Below are positions 21,561 through 32,465 of a stretch of 42,150 nt of DNA, piece by piece. This DNA comes from Oehlia diaphana (taxonomy: Eukaryota > Glomeromycota > Glomeromycetes > Glomerales > Glomeraceae). The notes below the pieces were generated by a model. It was not told the origin of the DNA and did not search any database. It saw only the letters and a list, made by a program, of their open reading frames with translations. The position numbers and the translations under genes were made by a program. Within the stretch, counting starts at the first letter, position 1, and each line of letters starts with the position of its first letter. Location of the stretch: contig QZLH01000134.1 in NCBI GenBank assembly GCA_003833135.1, forward strand, positions 1 to 42,150. The letters run 5' to 3'.

Positions 21561-23940
21561 ATATTTAATATTTTGTTGACAGCCCTTTTTCAAACAGTAA
21601 CTTACGAAAACAAGTATACATGTACTCGAAAAGGGTTCAATGCAAATACTTAGTTTATTTCCTATGTTATCACGAATTACCCTTAATCTATTTTTTCATG
21701 TTTATTTTAGTAATAATATTCCACCGTACAGAATTTAGTCAATCTTCAAGTAATCTTCAACTAAAACGTTTGATAGACTTAAAGGATGTGTTATCGATGA
21801 TGTGAAAAAATTGGAATTCTGGAATTCAGAAATACCGATATATCAACAATATTTTAGCGAGTTAGAGATAATTATGATTAGATCATTCGCATGTATTCGT
21901 CTTTATTCTCGTGTGAACAAACTCATTCAAGAATTTATGGGAAAAAAGGTAGAATGGATATTAATATACTACGTTATCAGTAACATCGAAATTTCGTAAT
22001 TAGTGAATGTACGACGTGTATAGAAAAACTAACATAATTTGTTAATTTTTAGGAAGCAAAGACAGATGTTCTTTTTTTAATTCATGAATGGAGATTCACT
22101 ATCATTGCTATTTTCTTCTATGGTATTGAGATTACAAAGAGCTATAGATAACGAACAAGCACCATTTGTAGAAAAATTGGAGATAGACGTACGAGGACAG
22201 ATAACACCTTTGACATCAAATGGCAAGGTTGATACGTTTAATATTGAAATTGGAGAAATAAGGAAATTCGACGTGCAGATTTTAACCAAAGGATATCGTC
22301 AGTTGTGGTTAAACTTGAAAGAGTGTGGGAAATCTGAATACAATTCATTTCCGAAATCCTTATATATGGCAAAAATCATTAGGCTTGATTGATCAATTTA
22401 TGTCTTTCGTAGCTTGTCAAATTGTATAAAGGATGATGTGGAAGCGGTCATTGGTTATGCCTTAAATACTATCTTTCCAGATTTGATAGGTAATCTATAT
22501 ACGTCTAAAACAAATAAGACTTTTAATTCGCAATACCATGATGGGTTTGATTAAACCGAGGTTACAACTATTATGTGAATCATATCACTATCTAGTATTT
22601 ACGTCCAATTTTTTACTTTGTCGATGTATGATCGTTTTTTAAATAATAAATAAAAATAGAAATAGTGATTTGATAGTATGATATCATTGTACACGAGAAA
22701 TTCTTCACACAAAGCTAATTTTAAACACGGTAACAATTTCTACATTACAAAATACAATTCGTGAGTAGTTATATCTATTGTCTAATCTGTTGTCAAAGAA
22801 AACATCCCCTCGAACGATGTTGATATGCTACCTCGAAAAATTGTCAAGAGAAAAGGGTTTCGGAGTTCAATAATTTCTCTGTAGATTTTCAAGATATTCT
22901 ACAGATCGCGTAATCAACTCACGATTACCTTATTTCATGACATCTGCGTACGTGCATGCGATGATATTTTTTCCGCAGCAATTAACAATGAACAATAATC
23001 CCTTATGAAAAATGTTATTCAGATTTAATTATGAATTTTCGTTAATGGTTAATTTGTTAATGTACCATAAAGAAGTTATAAATAAAATAAAACTAGTACC
23101 ATAATTAGAATAATTTTTTTTTACGCTAGATTGTAAGTCAATTTATTAAAGTAATAAAGTAAACAGTACAAAACCCATTGATACAAAAATTACATACTAA
23201 AAAGAACTACTTGCTCCCCTATATACCATAGTAAACTACCCAGACGAGAGAACCCAACCTTGCCATATAAAGTATTCACCCATACTAGCATAACTTTTTT
23301 TAGCACCCCAACAATATCTTAATACACAAAGATATAATAAAAATAGCAGATTTTGAGTGTTCATGTCTAAAATCAGATGATAATACTGGAGCACATAACA
23401 CTTTATATGGACCCTAAATTTTTCGAAGAATCGTTCATATCGTATAATCGAAAATCTGATATATACGCCTTGGGGGTATTATTCTGGGAGTTAACAAGTC
23501 GAAAATCGTTTTTTAAATACAAGACGGGAGACGATCACGCTCTAAGTTATTTATCCTTAATGGTTTAAGAGAAAAACTTATACGGGCTATACTAAACACG
23601 AATGTTATCAAGTAGATCTTCAAGTAACTAAATGGACACGGAGTCTAAGTATAAAATAGGTTATAATACTTTTCCGCAATGTTTTTTCACAATCTATTTT
23701 ATTAAAATGCAAACCAGATAATAGACCGAATATTCACCAAGTAATTTCGGAACTTAATCTTACTAACCCTGAAAACAGTAATGTATCAACTCCCAGAACA
23801 AGCGAAAATGAATTTATACTTGACAGATTAAATAAGCTTTGTCGCAATTTTAGGATATTTATATGCAAGGTTGTGATTTCGGACAACTCTGAATATTTTA
23901 CTTTTAGTTATAACTTTGTATTTATTGTATTATTGTAAAA
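21560..23940 (+). pseudogene. Large kinase-like pseudogene with a separate N-terminal region
   Basis: N-terminal pieces: LKRLIDLKD, KKLEFWNSEIPIYQQYFSEL and VNKLIQEFMGKK end at about 21947. A good intron follows (GTAGAA, branch CTAAC at about 22031, acceptor TTTTTAG at about 22052), then an open stretch at 22084-22392 (LSLLFSSMVLRLQ, LEIDVRGQITPL, FDVQILTKGYRQLWLNLK). Frameshifts after FPKSLYMAK and within CQIV/KDDVEAVIGYALNTIFPD lead to another 5' splice site at about 22487. At 23312-23567 comes a kinase C-lobe: NILIHKD, IKIADFE (DFG changed to DFE), MDPKFF, RKSDIYALGVLFWE. Shifted frames then give LREKLIRAILN and KCKPDNRPNIHQVISELN (about 23705-23765). The HRD region is not found. Multiple frameshifts make it inactive. 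I do not recognise the N-terminal part. Confidence 0.7.
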
Positions 23941-23998
23941 ATACCCCTGACTTACATTTTGCTAATAATTAAGAACTGATTCACAATCGAATCGATTA

Positions 23999-24538
23999 CA
24001 TTCAACGCTCGTTGTAGTGAAGCTCGTTATAGTACATTTGGCTTATAGTAAACTTTTTTTATTCGCCAGTTCACTTACTAATAAATCTTATTCGTTATAG
24101 TGAATATCACGTGAAATAATTAGACATTTGTTCACGAATCACTTTAAATACAAATTAGGATTGGTATTTCACTCTATTATTGATAATTAAATGATACCAA
24201 TGAAATTATTTGTATAAGGAATTAAATTTACAAGATCACTATTATCAGATAAAGAAATTATAATAATTCCAAATCCTGAAAATGATTATACAAAAGAGAA
24301 TGAAAAATTAGAAATAATATTATTATTAATAAAGAAATTAATAAAAATAATTCATTGGTCTAATTATACACAGAATTGGAATTCTTAAGACTTTAAAATT
24401 AAAAATTAACAAAATACTTTCGTTAAAAGAAGTAGTAATATTAAAGTTCACTGTAAAGAAATCTTTCGTTTTGTGATATTCGTTATAGTGAACAAAAAAT
24501 GGTTGGAACCGAGGGTTCACTATAACGAGCTTTGACTG
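23999..24538. mobile_element. Non-autonomous pogo/Tigger-like (Tc1-mariner) element with TA target site
   Basis: The right end, read outward on the minus strand, is CAGTCAAAGCTCGTTATAGT and the left end is CATTCAACGCTCGTTG, so the ends are imperfect terminal inverted repeats. A second internal pair, CGTTATAGTGAATATCAC (about 24094) and GTGATATTCGTTATAGTGAAC (about 24475), is nested inside, though in part in the same orientation. TA flanks both ends (23997-23998 and 24539-24540), the target duplication of this superfamily. Inside, about 24255-24290 encodes IIIIPNPENDYTKENEK, which resembles the C-terminus of a Tigger-type transposase. Most of the transposase gene is missing, so it can only have moved in trans. 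Confidence 0.65.
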
Positions 24539-24540
24539 TA

Positions 24541-25490
24541 CTCGTAAAACCGTAATTGCCTTTAAACGGTATTTCACGAATTTTGTAAGTAATAGATTAG
24601 AGAGTTAAAATAATTTGAAAATGGAAGTTTTTATTTACAACAAAAATACTGATTTGTTAATAAATGCGAAATGGAACCAAAAATTAAAGAATCGCTAAAA
24701 TCAGATCACTTCAAAAATAGAAATTTTATTATTCCGTCATCTACTGCATTACAGATCTCGATCCTATTGACCTATACATTCATTATACATAACGAATTTC
24801 TGTCGAAAATGACACGATTTTTCACGTTCGAACTTCTCTTTGGGCTTATTGTATTATCTGAAGTTAAGTATTCAATTTAATTAGTAATAAATCTCTAATC
24901 ATTTACAATAATTAAAATTTATTAATAGTGATTACATTATCTCGAAAAAAAACTTTTGTATATAAAACAGAGTATAACAGATAAAAAGAGAAAAATAAAA
25001 TAATTTGGTGATGTTTAGATTACACTTGTATTTCTTTTTTAACGTATGTGGGTTTTTTTGCATTTAATTTTGAGGCAAACAATGGTCCACTAGTCAATTT
25101 TGAGGTAAACAATGATCCTAGGCCAATTCAAATTGTTCGACTAGCGAATTTTATTGGTTGGTGTAGCCAGACCAGACGATCGGTCGAAATCATATTTTGC
25201 AGATTGTCCTTATTAATATTACAAAATATTACAATGTGAATATTGTCTAAATTTAAAAAAAATTGATCAGTAACTATAAATGGACAATGAAAAATACATT
25301 TAAACCCCTTAATTGCTTAGTTTGAATGTGTTTTATACAAAATTAATATCATTGTATTACATACTAATTAAAAAAACATACCTCTAAAAGATTATCTTAA
25401 AAAGATTTGTTTGCACGAAAAATAAAAATTGTGAAATTTTCTTTGAATCATTCTTTGAATTTAAGTGTAGAATAAGGACGACCTTTCAAA
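24541..25490. other. Intergenic region upstream of the secreted-protein gene
   Basis: A short local duplication is visible at about 25068-25115 (CAATTTTGAGGTAAACAATG and a near copy just before it). No gene, tRNA or element boundary is supported. The last 100 bases belong to the promoter of the small secreted protein. Confidence 0.4.
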
Positions 25491-25496
25491 TTTTGC

Positions 25497-25506
25497 TATA
25501 AATATA
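25497..25506 (+). promoter_or_regulatory. TATA box of the small secreted-protein gene
   Basis: TATAAATATA lies 73 bases before the ATG at 25579. That leaves room for a start site about 30 bases downstream and a short A-rich leader (AATTAAATTAAAATCAAA) directly before the ATG. Good spacing makes this the best core promoter candidate in the window. Confidence 0.55.
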
Positions 25507-25578
25507 CCTTCAATTCCATACGACTTGAACGATCAAAGAAAATTTCTTCGTAAAAAATCAAATTAAATTAAAATCAAA

Positions 25579-25887
25579 ATGAAATTCAAGCTTTTCTACC
25601 TTTTCTTTATCTTGGCTATTTTTGCTGCTATTACTTTAGCACTTGACGATCATTTGGTAAAACGTCAAGGTAATGATGAAAAAGATGTTGAAGCCGAAGC
25701 TTTGCCTGCTATTCTTCTCGCTCTTGCTAGGAAATTTGGCGCCTCTCTTGTTGCAAAGTGTCGTACTGACTCTTGTCGTGGTAGATGTCCTGATCAACTT
25801 TGCAAAGTTCCTAATCTGTCTTGTTGTAACCTGGCATGCGAAATCGGAATTGGTGCTCGCATTCCTCGTGTCGGCGGTCGGTGTTAA
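25579..25887 (+). CDS. Small secreted cysteine-rich protein with Kex2-type pro-region
   Basis: 102 residues, single exon. Residues 1-21 are a clear signal peptide (positive start, long hydrophobic core, cleavage likely after TLA). A short pro-segment ends in Lys-Arg at 28-29, a Kex2 protease site. A helix-prone acidic then hydrophobic segment follows (30-60). The C-terminal part has eight cysteines at 61, 66, 70, 75, 82, 83, 87 and 102, including one adjacent pair, enough for four disulfides. It is more G/C-rich than its surroundings and has a TATA box and A-rich leader. This architecture is that of secreted fungal peptides, including candidate symbiosis effectors and defensin-like peptides. 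I do not recognise a named family, and role and target are unknown. Confidence 0.85.
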   Translation: MKFKLFYLFFILAIFAAITLALDDHLVKRQGNDEKDVEAEALPAILLALARKFGASLVAKCRTDSCRGRCPDQLCKVPNLSCCNLACEIGIGARIPRVGGRC

Positions 25888-26731
25888 ATAATGGAAAAAC
25901 TTTAGAAAATTCGCATATTTAATTATATACTTTATATTAGAAGGTTAACAATTCAAAATTAAATATGACTTTCTTTTTTCTATTTCCTTCTTAATCTCAA
26001 TATTATAACTTTTGGTTTAGCACCATTTAGACATTTATACAAGTATAGTTTGTTTCTAGTAAATTTATTAGTGTTATTTTTGTATCCCTAGACTATTTAC
26101 ATGATATAAAACATACTAATAAATAATATACTAATAATATTATTACCGCGTTTTCAAAATCCTGTATTCACATGAATGTAATGAATGTAATGAATATCTT
26201 AGGATTTTGTACTTTCGGAACTTTCGGAACGAGATTTTGTAGTAATTCATTATAATTACTTAAACTCAATGAAATATCTCGTAATGACTAATTTTATCGT
26301 CGAATATAAAGATTAAACTGATCGTTCTCGAGTGAATTAGAAAAAAAGTCAATTTGGTATGTAGTATACACTATACAGAAGTGCAAGCACAGAGAAATGA
26401 ACAATAGGTTTTTATAGTTCCTTTTTTTTTTTAGTTCCAATTTTTTTTTTGCTCACAAATTTCACAACGATATCTTAAACTCAGCCCTAAAGCTATGTCA
26501 TTGTAATGAGATTTCATACTTCGCCATAATTCATTATTTCCTTATGCAAACGGACAATATACTCTCTAAATGAAACTCTCTTTATATTTCTTCTTAATAT
26601 GGTATGACAAAATGTAGAAAAGCCATAATAATTTTTTTTTTTTTTTTTGTTATAACGACATGTTTTGGGGCGGTTTTTTCTTAATACTCTATCTACGTCA
26701 TGTGACAATTGTGACATTAACCACTTCCCCA
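25888..26731. other. 3' flank of the secreted-protein gene and intergenic DNA
   Basis: Contains a short repeat (GAATGTAAT, GAATGTAAT, GAATATC at about 26173-26200) and an A/T-rich run. The minus-strand open frame at 26514-26867 is mostly low-complexity Lys/Asn and overlaps the left arm of the inverted-repeat element; I do not accept it as a gene. Confidence 0.4.
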
Positions 26732-26930
26732 GTAACACCACTAAATTTTTCACCCCACGTGACCTAATAATATTCATCACCGGAATCACCCCAACCGCGT
26801 TTTCACTGTTTATATTTATCTGAGGGACTTGGTTTTTTTTTTTGCCTTCCAAAATTATTTTTTTCACAACCCATTAAATATCACCGGTCACGTGGGGGTG
26901 AAATTTTAATTATAAAATTGGTGGTGTTAC
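26732..26930. mobile_element. Short inverted-repeat element (MITE-like) with CACGTG arms
   Basis: Left arm 26732-26764 begins GTAACACCACTAAATTTTTC and ends ACGTGACC. Right arm 26886-26930 begins GGTCACGTGGGGGTGAAATT and ends GTGGTGTTAC, the reverse complement with about 12 extra bases. The loop is about 120 bp. No transposase and no convincing target duplication are seen, so the superfamily is open. The transcript would fold into a hairpin of about 200 nt. Confidence 0.6.
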
Positions 26931-27039
26931 TACGGTAAATGACACGACTAATCATTAAAAATTCTATTTTCGGATTGTTTAAATTCAATACATTAACATA
27001 AAGGCGTCATGTAAAAAAATGTTACCGAATACTTAATAG

Positions 27040-27127
27040 TTATCCGGTATCCCGTGATTTGAATATTGCCTGATACACCTGATACACGATTTATTATAAT
27101 TATAAAAAATCACGTGATACCGGATAA
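27040..27127. mobile_element. Miniature inverted-repeat element, 88 bp
   Basis: The ends are TTATCCGGTATCCCGTGATTT (split 11+10 around one mismatch) and AAATCACGTGATACCGGATAA, an almost perfect inverted pair around a 46-bp centre. The piece TGATACACGATTT...ATACCGGATAAA recurs at about 30978-31013, so this is a family with at least a partial second copy in the window. Confidence 0.65.
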
Positions 27128-27239
27128 ATGTTATTATTTTAAACTGGATTAATAAATTATTTCTGTGTTATACCTTAAAAAATACGAAATAAAAGTAACA
27201 AAAAAAAAAAGAAAATCAAAGTAATGTAAAATTTCTCAT

Positions 27240-27825
27240 AATAAATAATCTAGTAAGTAACTAAATCATTTCATGTTCAACGTCCAACAAGCGGAGAGAA
27301 GGATCCGTTTGCTCAGCAAATGCAAGATACAGTATAATTTCGCCTCGATTACCTGCGTTAAGTATTCCAAGTTTTTGAATAAATTTCTCAAATAATTTGT
27401 TACATATTTCAACACTAATTTCGTTCAGTTTTGTGATGCCAAATGTTATATCTGCTATAAACTAAAATGTTGAATTTTAAAAATTTTTTAAAGACGACTC
27501 GTATACATGGTATAAATAAGCTATTAACGTCTGAGAGAATTTTGATTATATATTTTAACAACATCAATTTAATAAATAAATATAAACCGTTACTCGTTTC
27601 AAATAACGGATCAAAATTTCCTAGCATAATGCAAATATCGATTGCATCTTTGTGGTCCCTATTCTTTGAGTATATTATTTCCATGCATTTCGATATCACA
27701 CGCAACATAACGCTATCTATCGTTGTCCATTGACGATCCATTTTCTTACTATAATAGGGAACAACGTGCAAGACAAAAATCTCTCTCTCTTGTTGTCCAT
27801 AGGAAATTGAGTATTTTTTATACAT
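27240..27825 (-). pseudogene. Hypothetical protein remnant, two open pieces
   Basis: On the minus strand 27825-27415 is open for 136 codons with a protein-like mix (QQEREIFVLHVVPYYSKKMD, RQWTTIDSVMLRVISKCMEI, DHKDAIDICIMLGNFDPLFE). Shifting the frame near 27440 continues FGITKLNEISVEICNKLFEK, then NAGNRGEIILYLAFAEQTDP and a stop near 27267. The junction could be a frameshift or an unrecognised intron. No Kozak-like start or upstream exon is evident, and the piece may be the C-terminal part of a longer gene. I do not recognise the family. It may still be expressed if the junction is an intron. Confidence 0.5.
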
Positions 27826-27939
27826 ATCATGATCGTAATAGAACAGTGCATGAATAATTTGCCTATGTGTCCATCCTAGCCGACACGATCTCCAATTCTA
27901 TTACTCTACAAGATCCCTAAATATATTTTTTTGTGATTA

Positions 27940-28860
27940 ATACGAAGTATACAAAGTAATGATGATATACGAGAGCTGCACTTAGTTATAAGACAATATC
28001 TAAGTTAACTTTTTTTACATTGGTTATTTTCGAAGAAGGGATTACTTCAGTACGAGTCTTCATGTTTTGCTATGATAACGCACATGTTGTATAATAACTA
28101 GATTTATATTAGATTTAGAAAAAAAAATATGAATCAATAACAAGAAATCGGACGATAGTAGTATCAAGGTGAGTTACTAGTCAATAACAACAAACAATAA
28201 ATCCAAGATAATATCGCGATACTTTACTATTTAGTCATTCCTATTGATTTCGGTGGCAGCCATCAACAATTAATATATCAAATTCAACTCCATTAATACA
28301 CCAAAAACACGTATCTATTTGACGCATAAAGAAATCTTTTCTAGAAAAATTTTTGAATTGGCTGATTTTTATTAAATTTATCTTGTTGTTTATAATACAT
28401 TAAACTTTTTTACTTACTTTTTCGTGAATAAATGTTTTCAGGAAAATATACTAGTTATTTATTTATTACTTGGTCAATTCTATTATGCTGATTTTTGTTA
28501 ATGCATAAACAATTGATATTTTTTTATCAGTTAATATGACTACAAATTAATCCTTTAATAAGTTTTACAGTTTAGTTATACTTTTTAATACTCTCATAAT
28601 AATAATAGTATGATCTTATGTGATTGACGCCATTATTTAACAATTAATATTAGTAACTTGAATGTCAGTACCTTCCGTTGAGGGAATTTCAAGTTCTACG
28701 TAGATAAATCACGTGATTATTATTTTACGATGTTCTGAAGAGGTGGAATGATAACGATATACTGTATATGCGGCAGCGCGAAAAAAAACTCTTTCCTCTT
28801 CCCGATTTTTTTATTATAATTCCGCAGCATTTTTTTTTCTTTAAAAAAAATAACTTTTTA
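27940..28860. other. Intergenic A/T-rich stretch
   Basis: No gene is seen. One CACGTGATT site lies at about 28711. The end of the stretch (28800-28860) is a mix of short poly-T and poly-A runs just before the G/C-richer coding fragment. Confidence 0.4.
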
Positions 28861-28865
28861 ACTTT

Positions 28866-29289
28866 TACGAGGAGAGAGGATCACAGGGGTGGCCTCTGAC
28901 GGGAAGTGCTTCTCTATAAACCCCGACCTTCCGGAAAAATGGACTACCAAAAGCAACAAGATTATAGACCGTCTATACGAAGACGGAGGAGACAACTTTA
29001 ACCTGCTTATATATGACCCTCCACTCTTGTTTGGTGAGGTTTCAACAAAGACGAACACTTAATAATAAGTAAACTCCACTATGTTTCCGACAGACAAAAA
29101 GCACAACTTGACCCTGACAAAATACCCAAATGCACCCGAGAAGCTGACAAAAAAATTTCATGAATAGAGGCGTCAATACCGCGCTTACAAAAGGAGAATC
29201 GAAAATTTTGGCTCAATGGTATAGTGGAAAAATGCCAGCTTATATGCAAAATTAATCCAGATAAAATAAATAAAATTTTTTTAATCATT
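28866..29289 (+). pseudogene. Decayed coding fragment of unusual base composition
   Basis: Frame 1 runs from about 28868 to TAA at 29060-29062 (ITGVASDGKCFSINPDLPEK, then WTTKSNKIIDRLYEDGGDNF, NLLIYDPPLLFGE). A one-base shift near 29059 continues with LIISKLHYVSDRQKAQLDPD and KIPKCTREADKKIS. A TGA follows at 29161-29163, then the same frame goes on with IEASIPRLQKENRKFW and INPDKINKIF to a stop at about 29287-29289. This is about 140 residues of protein-like sequence with one shift and one stop. The first 200 bases are markedly richer in G+C, with many C/G-ending codons, unlike every neighbour. No ATG is found at the 5' end. I do not recognise the protein; transfer or a transposon passenger are both possible. 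Confidence 0.5.
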
Positions 29290-29859
29290 TAAATTACTTA
29301 TTTATTGAAATTATTATCTATTAAATTACCATTTATTAAAATCATAATCTATTTTATTAAAATTACTAGTAGAATATTCGATGGTTGACAGTAATTCAGG
29401 CCATCTATAATGCCAGCCTGAATATTGCGAAATTGATATTTGTCAAGAGGCAGCAATATCCAGCCCAGCTAAACAAAATTTGGGATTTTTGTAATTTTCG
29501 CCGCAATTATAATATGTTTGGCCCAAATTATTATCGATCCATAATTTTTTAAAAAAAAGATTTTTTCTAGATAGAATTAATTAATTTTAAGTTACAAAAT
29601 AGTATATAATTATAATAAGAATAATTAGTTTCTGTCCAATCTTCCATTATTTTACGATTTTAATGTGTTTTTTATATTTATAATAATGTATTTATTGCAA
29701 ATTTATGTTTCTCAAATAGACATAATTCAGGTAAAATCCGTAGTGCCAGCCAAAATTAAAATTTTATTTTATTTAAAATTAATAAAATATCACTAATTTA
29801 GTTATAAATATTAAGTCAAAATTTAATTAAGTTAATGCCACTGATATTATTTGTTAAGA

Positions 29860-30560
29860 TCGATCAAAAAAAAATTTTTTATATATAATCTTATCTGGGT
29901 TTCAAATATATTCGGATTTCCCATTTTCCCTATAAAAATAAATGTCCAGAAATTGTCTATGTAATGTCTGGAAATAGTCCTGAAAATATTTGATATGTCT
30001 GGAAGTTGTCCAGTTGTTTGACACAATTTAATTTTCAAAATTTTGTAATGTCCAGTTTCAGTCCAAAATATGTCCAGTATTATAATTCAGGACAATTTCA
30101 GGATAGACAAACCTGGACAAATTCTGGACAACAAAATTCAGACAATTTGAACTGGACAATTTCCAGACATAACTAAATTCTGGACAAATTCAGGATTTTG
30201 GTTTCTAAAAAGGAAAAATTAATTTTACAATCTTCTTTGTCATATTAATCAAAATTACAGAGAGGCAAAAATACTATAAATCTGTGATATAATTTAAGTT
30301 AAAATGGATATAGTGATGATCTTATGGCTAATTCTTGACATAGCCAAATTCTGGTCAAATTCCGGTCATATTCTGAATGTCAGAAACGGTCAAGATTTGG
30401 AACATTTCCTATGCATTTTCCAGACAGTAAAAATGTCCAGAATTTGCCCAAATTATCCAGATATTTTCCGGGTATATTATGGACATAATTTTTATAGGGT
30501 TTATATCCGAACTGGATAATCTAGATAAAAACTGGATATTTTTTTTAATTTATCCGGATA
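29860..30560. repeat. Foldback element dense in TGTCCAG / CTGGACA motifs
   Basis: About 20 degenerate copies of TGTCCAGAAATT or its reverse complement AATTTCTGGACA lie between 29941 and 30540. They run mainly as TGTCCAG from 29941 to about 30075, as CTGGACA from about 30080 to 30200, and as TGTCCAG again from about 30425. The outer part is an inverted pair: CCCTATAAAAATAAATGTCC (29928) against GGACATAATTTTTATAGGG (30481). Both flanks also carry ATCCGGATAA- or ATATTCGGAT-like pieces. There is no believable open frame. It may be a foldback transposon family or a satellite-like block. Confidence 0.6.
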
Positions 30561-31960
30561 ATGGTTTCTACCTGGATCAAAGCACTATTGCACGTATTCT
30601 TCACAACAGGCCTTCTTCCCGGATGTATCCATTAGTTTGAGTAGATTATTTAGCAATAATGGTTTAGTAGTATTGTTTCAATTTGTGATTCTTTATGTAA
30701 TATTCTGCTTAAAATCGTGTCATGTTGGGTTCCGTCCTAACTGATACCCATTAATAAAAATAAAAATAAAAGTAGAGCTTCCCAATAGTCTATACAATCA
30801 GATGTAAATAAAGGGTTTACACTAAACCAAAAACAATTAATAAATAAAGATAAGGTGTATATACGAAATTAAAGTGTATATTTAAAAGTGTAAGGTAACA
30901 ACTTTGTTACAATTTACAATGACTCTTTTTATAATGAAATCTATACTAATTACAATATATTAAACATATTCAGTATGCACTGATACACGATTTTTGACCT
31001 TATACCGGATAAAAAATTATTATTTGCATAAAATCTAATATTTTTTTTCAATTAGCTTACTTTGTTTCGGTATCCAATAAAAATACCGAAGATCGTTCAT
31101 CCGACTGACGCAGACCAATAAACATAATCTCGAAAGCTCATTCCCGACAATCCAAATTTTGGTCATTATCTTGACAAAGTTATTACCCTATAATGATTTA
31201 TCACATACAGCTTAATTTTACACTAATATCATCGTATTAATTAAATTATTTTATTACAATTATCTTATTTTTTATTACTGCTGCATTGTATGATTTTTTG
31301 TTCATTATTAAAATAATTCAATTTATCTTTTTAATTTTATGTATTTTTATCATTTTTTGTTTAATAAATTATTAAACTATAGCAGATAGTAAAATATTTT
31401 TTTATATTAAAGCAAGATAAATTTTTCGTGATCTTTAATGAGTACTGTTTATATAGAATCTTTATATGAAGTGAAAATTTTATCTATCCTTTTTTTAATA
31501 CGTAAATTTCATATTGAAATTAAAAAAAAAAATAAATAAAATTTGAAACTAGATGATTGTAGAATTTTGTAATGATTCGGATAATACCGAAAAAAATTTT
31601 AAATCTGAATATCTTTTACCTTTAGGAATTGTGGCATGTAACACATAGTATTCATATCTTAAAATTCTATATTTGTTACATTCGTATTAATCAATTGTTT
31701 ATAATAAGTATGAAACTGTAACTGTTACCACCACTTTTGGTTTAGTCACGTGATAGTAACAGAAATTAAACTTTAAAAAAATATAATGTATGTATACGAA
31801 AAGACGGTGTGATTGAAGAAGAAGAAGTACCAAAATGTATGCTTTATTTATTAACGATAAGATTTATAAAATAGAAATAGATAACAATGAAATAAACAAT
31901 GAAATAAACGACAGAATAAATATAATAAGAATATGACTAATAAAACGAAAACCAATATTG
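30561..31960. other. Intergenic region with a partial MITE copy
   Basis: About 30978-31013 repeats one side of the 27040-27127 element (TGATACACGATTT, TACCGGATAAA). About 31725-31762 has GTTACCACCACTTTTGG and CACGTGATAGTAAC, resembling one arm of the 26732-26930 element. No gene is seen. Confidence 0.45.
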
Positions 31961-32465
31961 TGTCACAGCCGGTGATCTGCAATAATTTAGTAATTATGGG
32001 GTCCGAGATGACGTAAAACTAGTGGATAGTGATTAAGAAATCAGGTGATTAATTTGTAGATCATGACGAAGATCTAAAATTAGGGTAATCATTAATTAAG
32101 GAAATTAGATTGAAGGTCAAATAGATGATAAAAATTAAATCTTCAATTTGTAAAAAGGACATCTTCAGATTTGTTGAAAGACATGAAGTGAAAGGAAGCG
32201 CAGTAAGTTTGAACAAAACATAGGGCAAAGAAAGTGTCCGTTAATCCAACAGGTTACTATTTACAAACAAGTATAAATAGCAGATCATTTTAAGCTTGTC
32301 AAAAATCAGGTTACGAATTTTTTAAAAATAATTTTGAATTTTAGGATAAATATTTAACCATTATTTAGTATTATTAAACCAAGCATATTATTGTATTTAT
32401 TTATATTATTAATAATGTCAATACTTAAGGTGGCAACGTGACTTATCACGGGCTTAAGTGTTACA
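31961..32465 (+). mobile_element. Probable solo LTR, about 505 bp
   Basis: Begins TGTCACAGCCGGTG and ends CACGGGCTTAAGTGTTACA. The two ends are imperfect inverted repeats, with the TG...CA limits usual for LTRs. Inside is a promoter-like GTATAAATAG at 32271-32280 about 185 bases from the end, a fitting U3/R layout. No gag, pol or primer-binding site follows, so it would be a solo LTR left by recombination. The flanking five bases (TATTG and ATGTC) do not match, which weakens the call or means that the flanks have changed. Confidence 0.45.
32271..32280 (+). promoter_or_regulatory. TATA box inside the probable LTR
   Basis: GTATAAATAG lies in the likely U3 region of the LTR. It could start cryptic transcription toward the channel gene about 800 bases downstream, but no evidence of that is visible in the sequence. 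Confidence 0.4.

Noticed and set aside
26514..26867. 117-codon open frame on the minus strand
   Set aside because: Lys/Asn-rich low-complexity translation overlapping an inverted-repeat element, with no start context or homologous pattern.
29208..29250. Stretch resembling the 5' half of a tRNA (GGCTCAATGGTATAGTGG)
   Set aside because: No matching acceptor stem or TpsiC arm follows, and the bases are better explained as part of the decayed coding fragment that ends near 29289.
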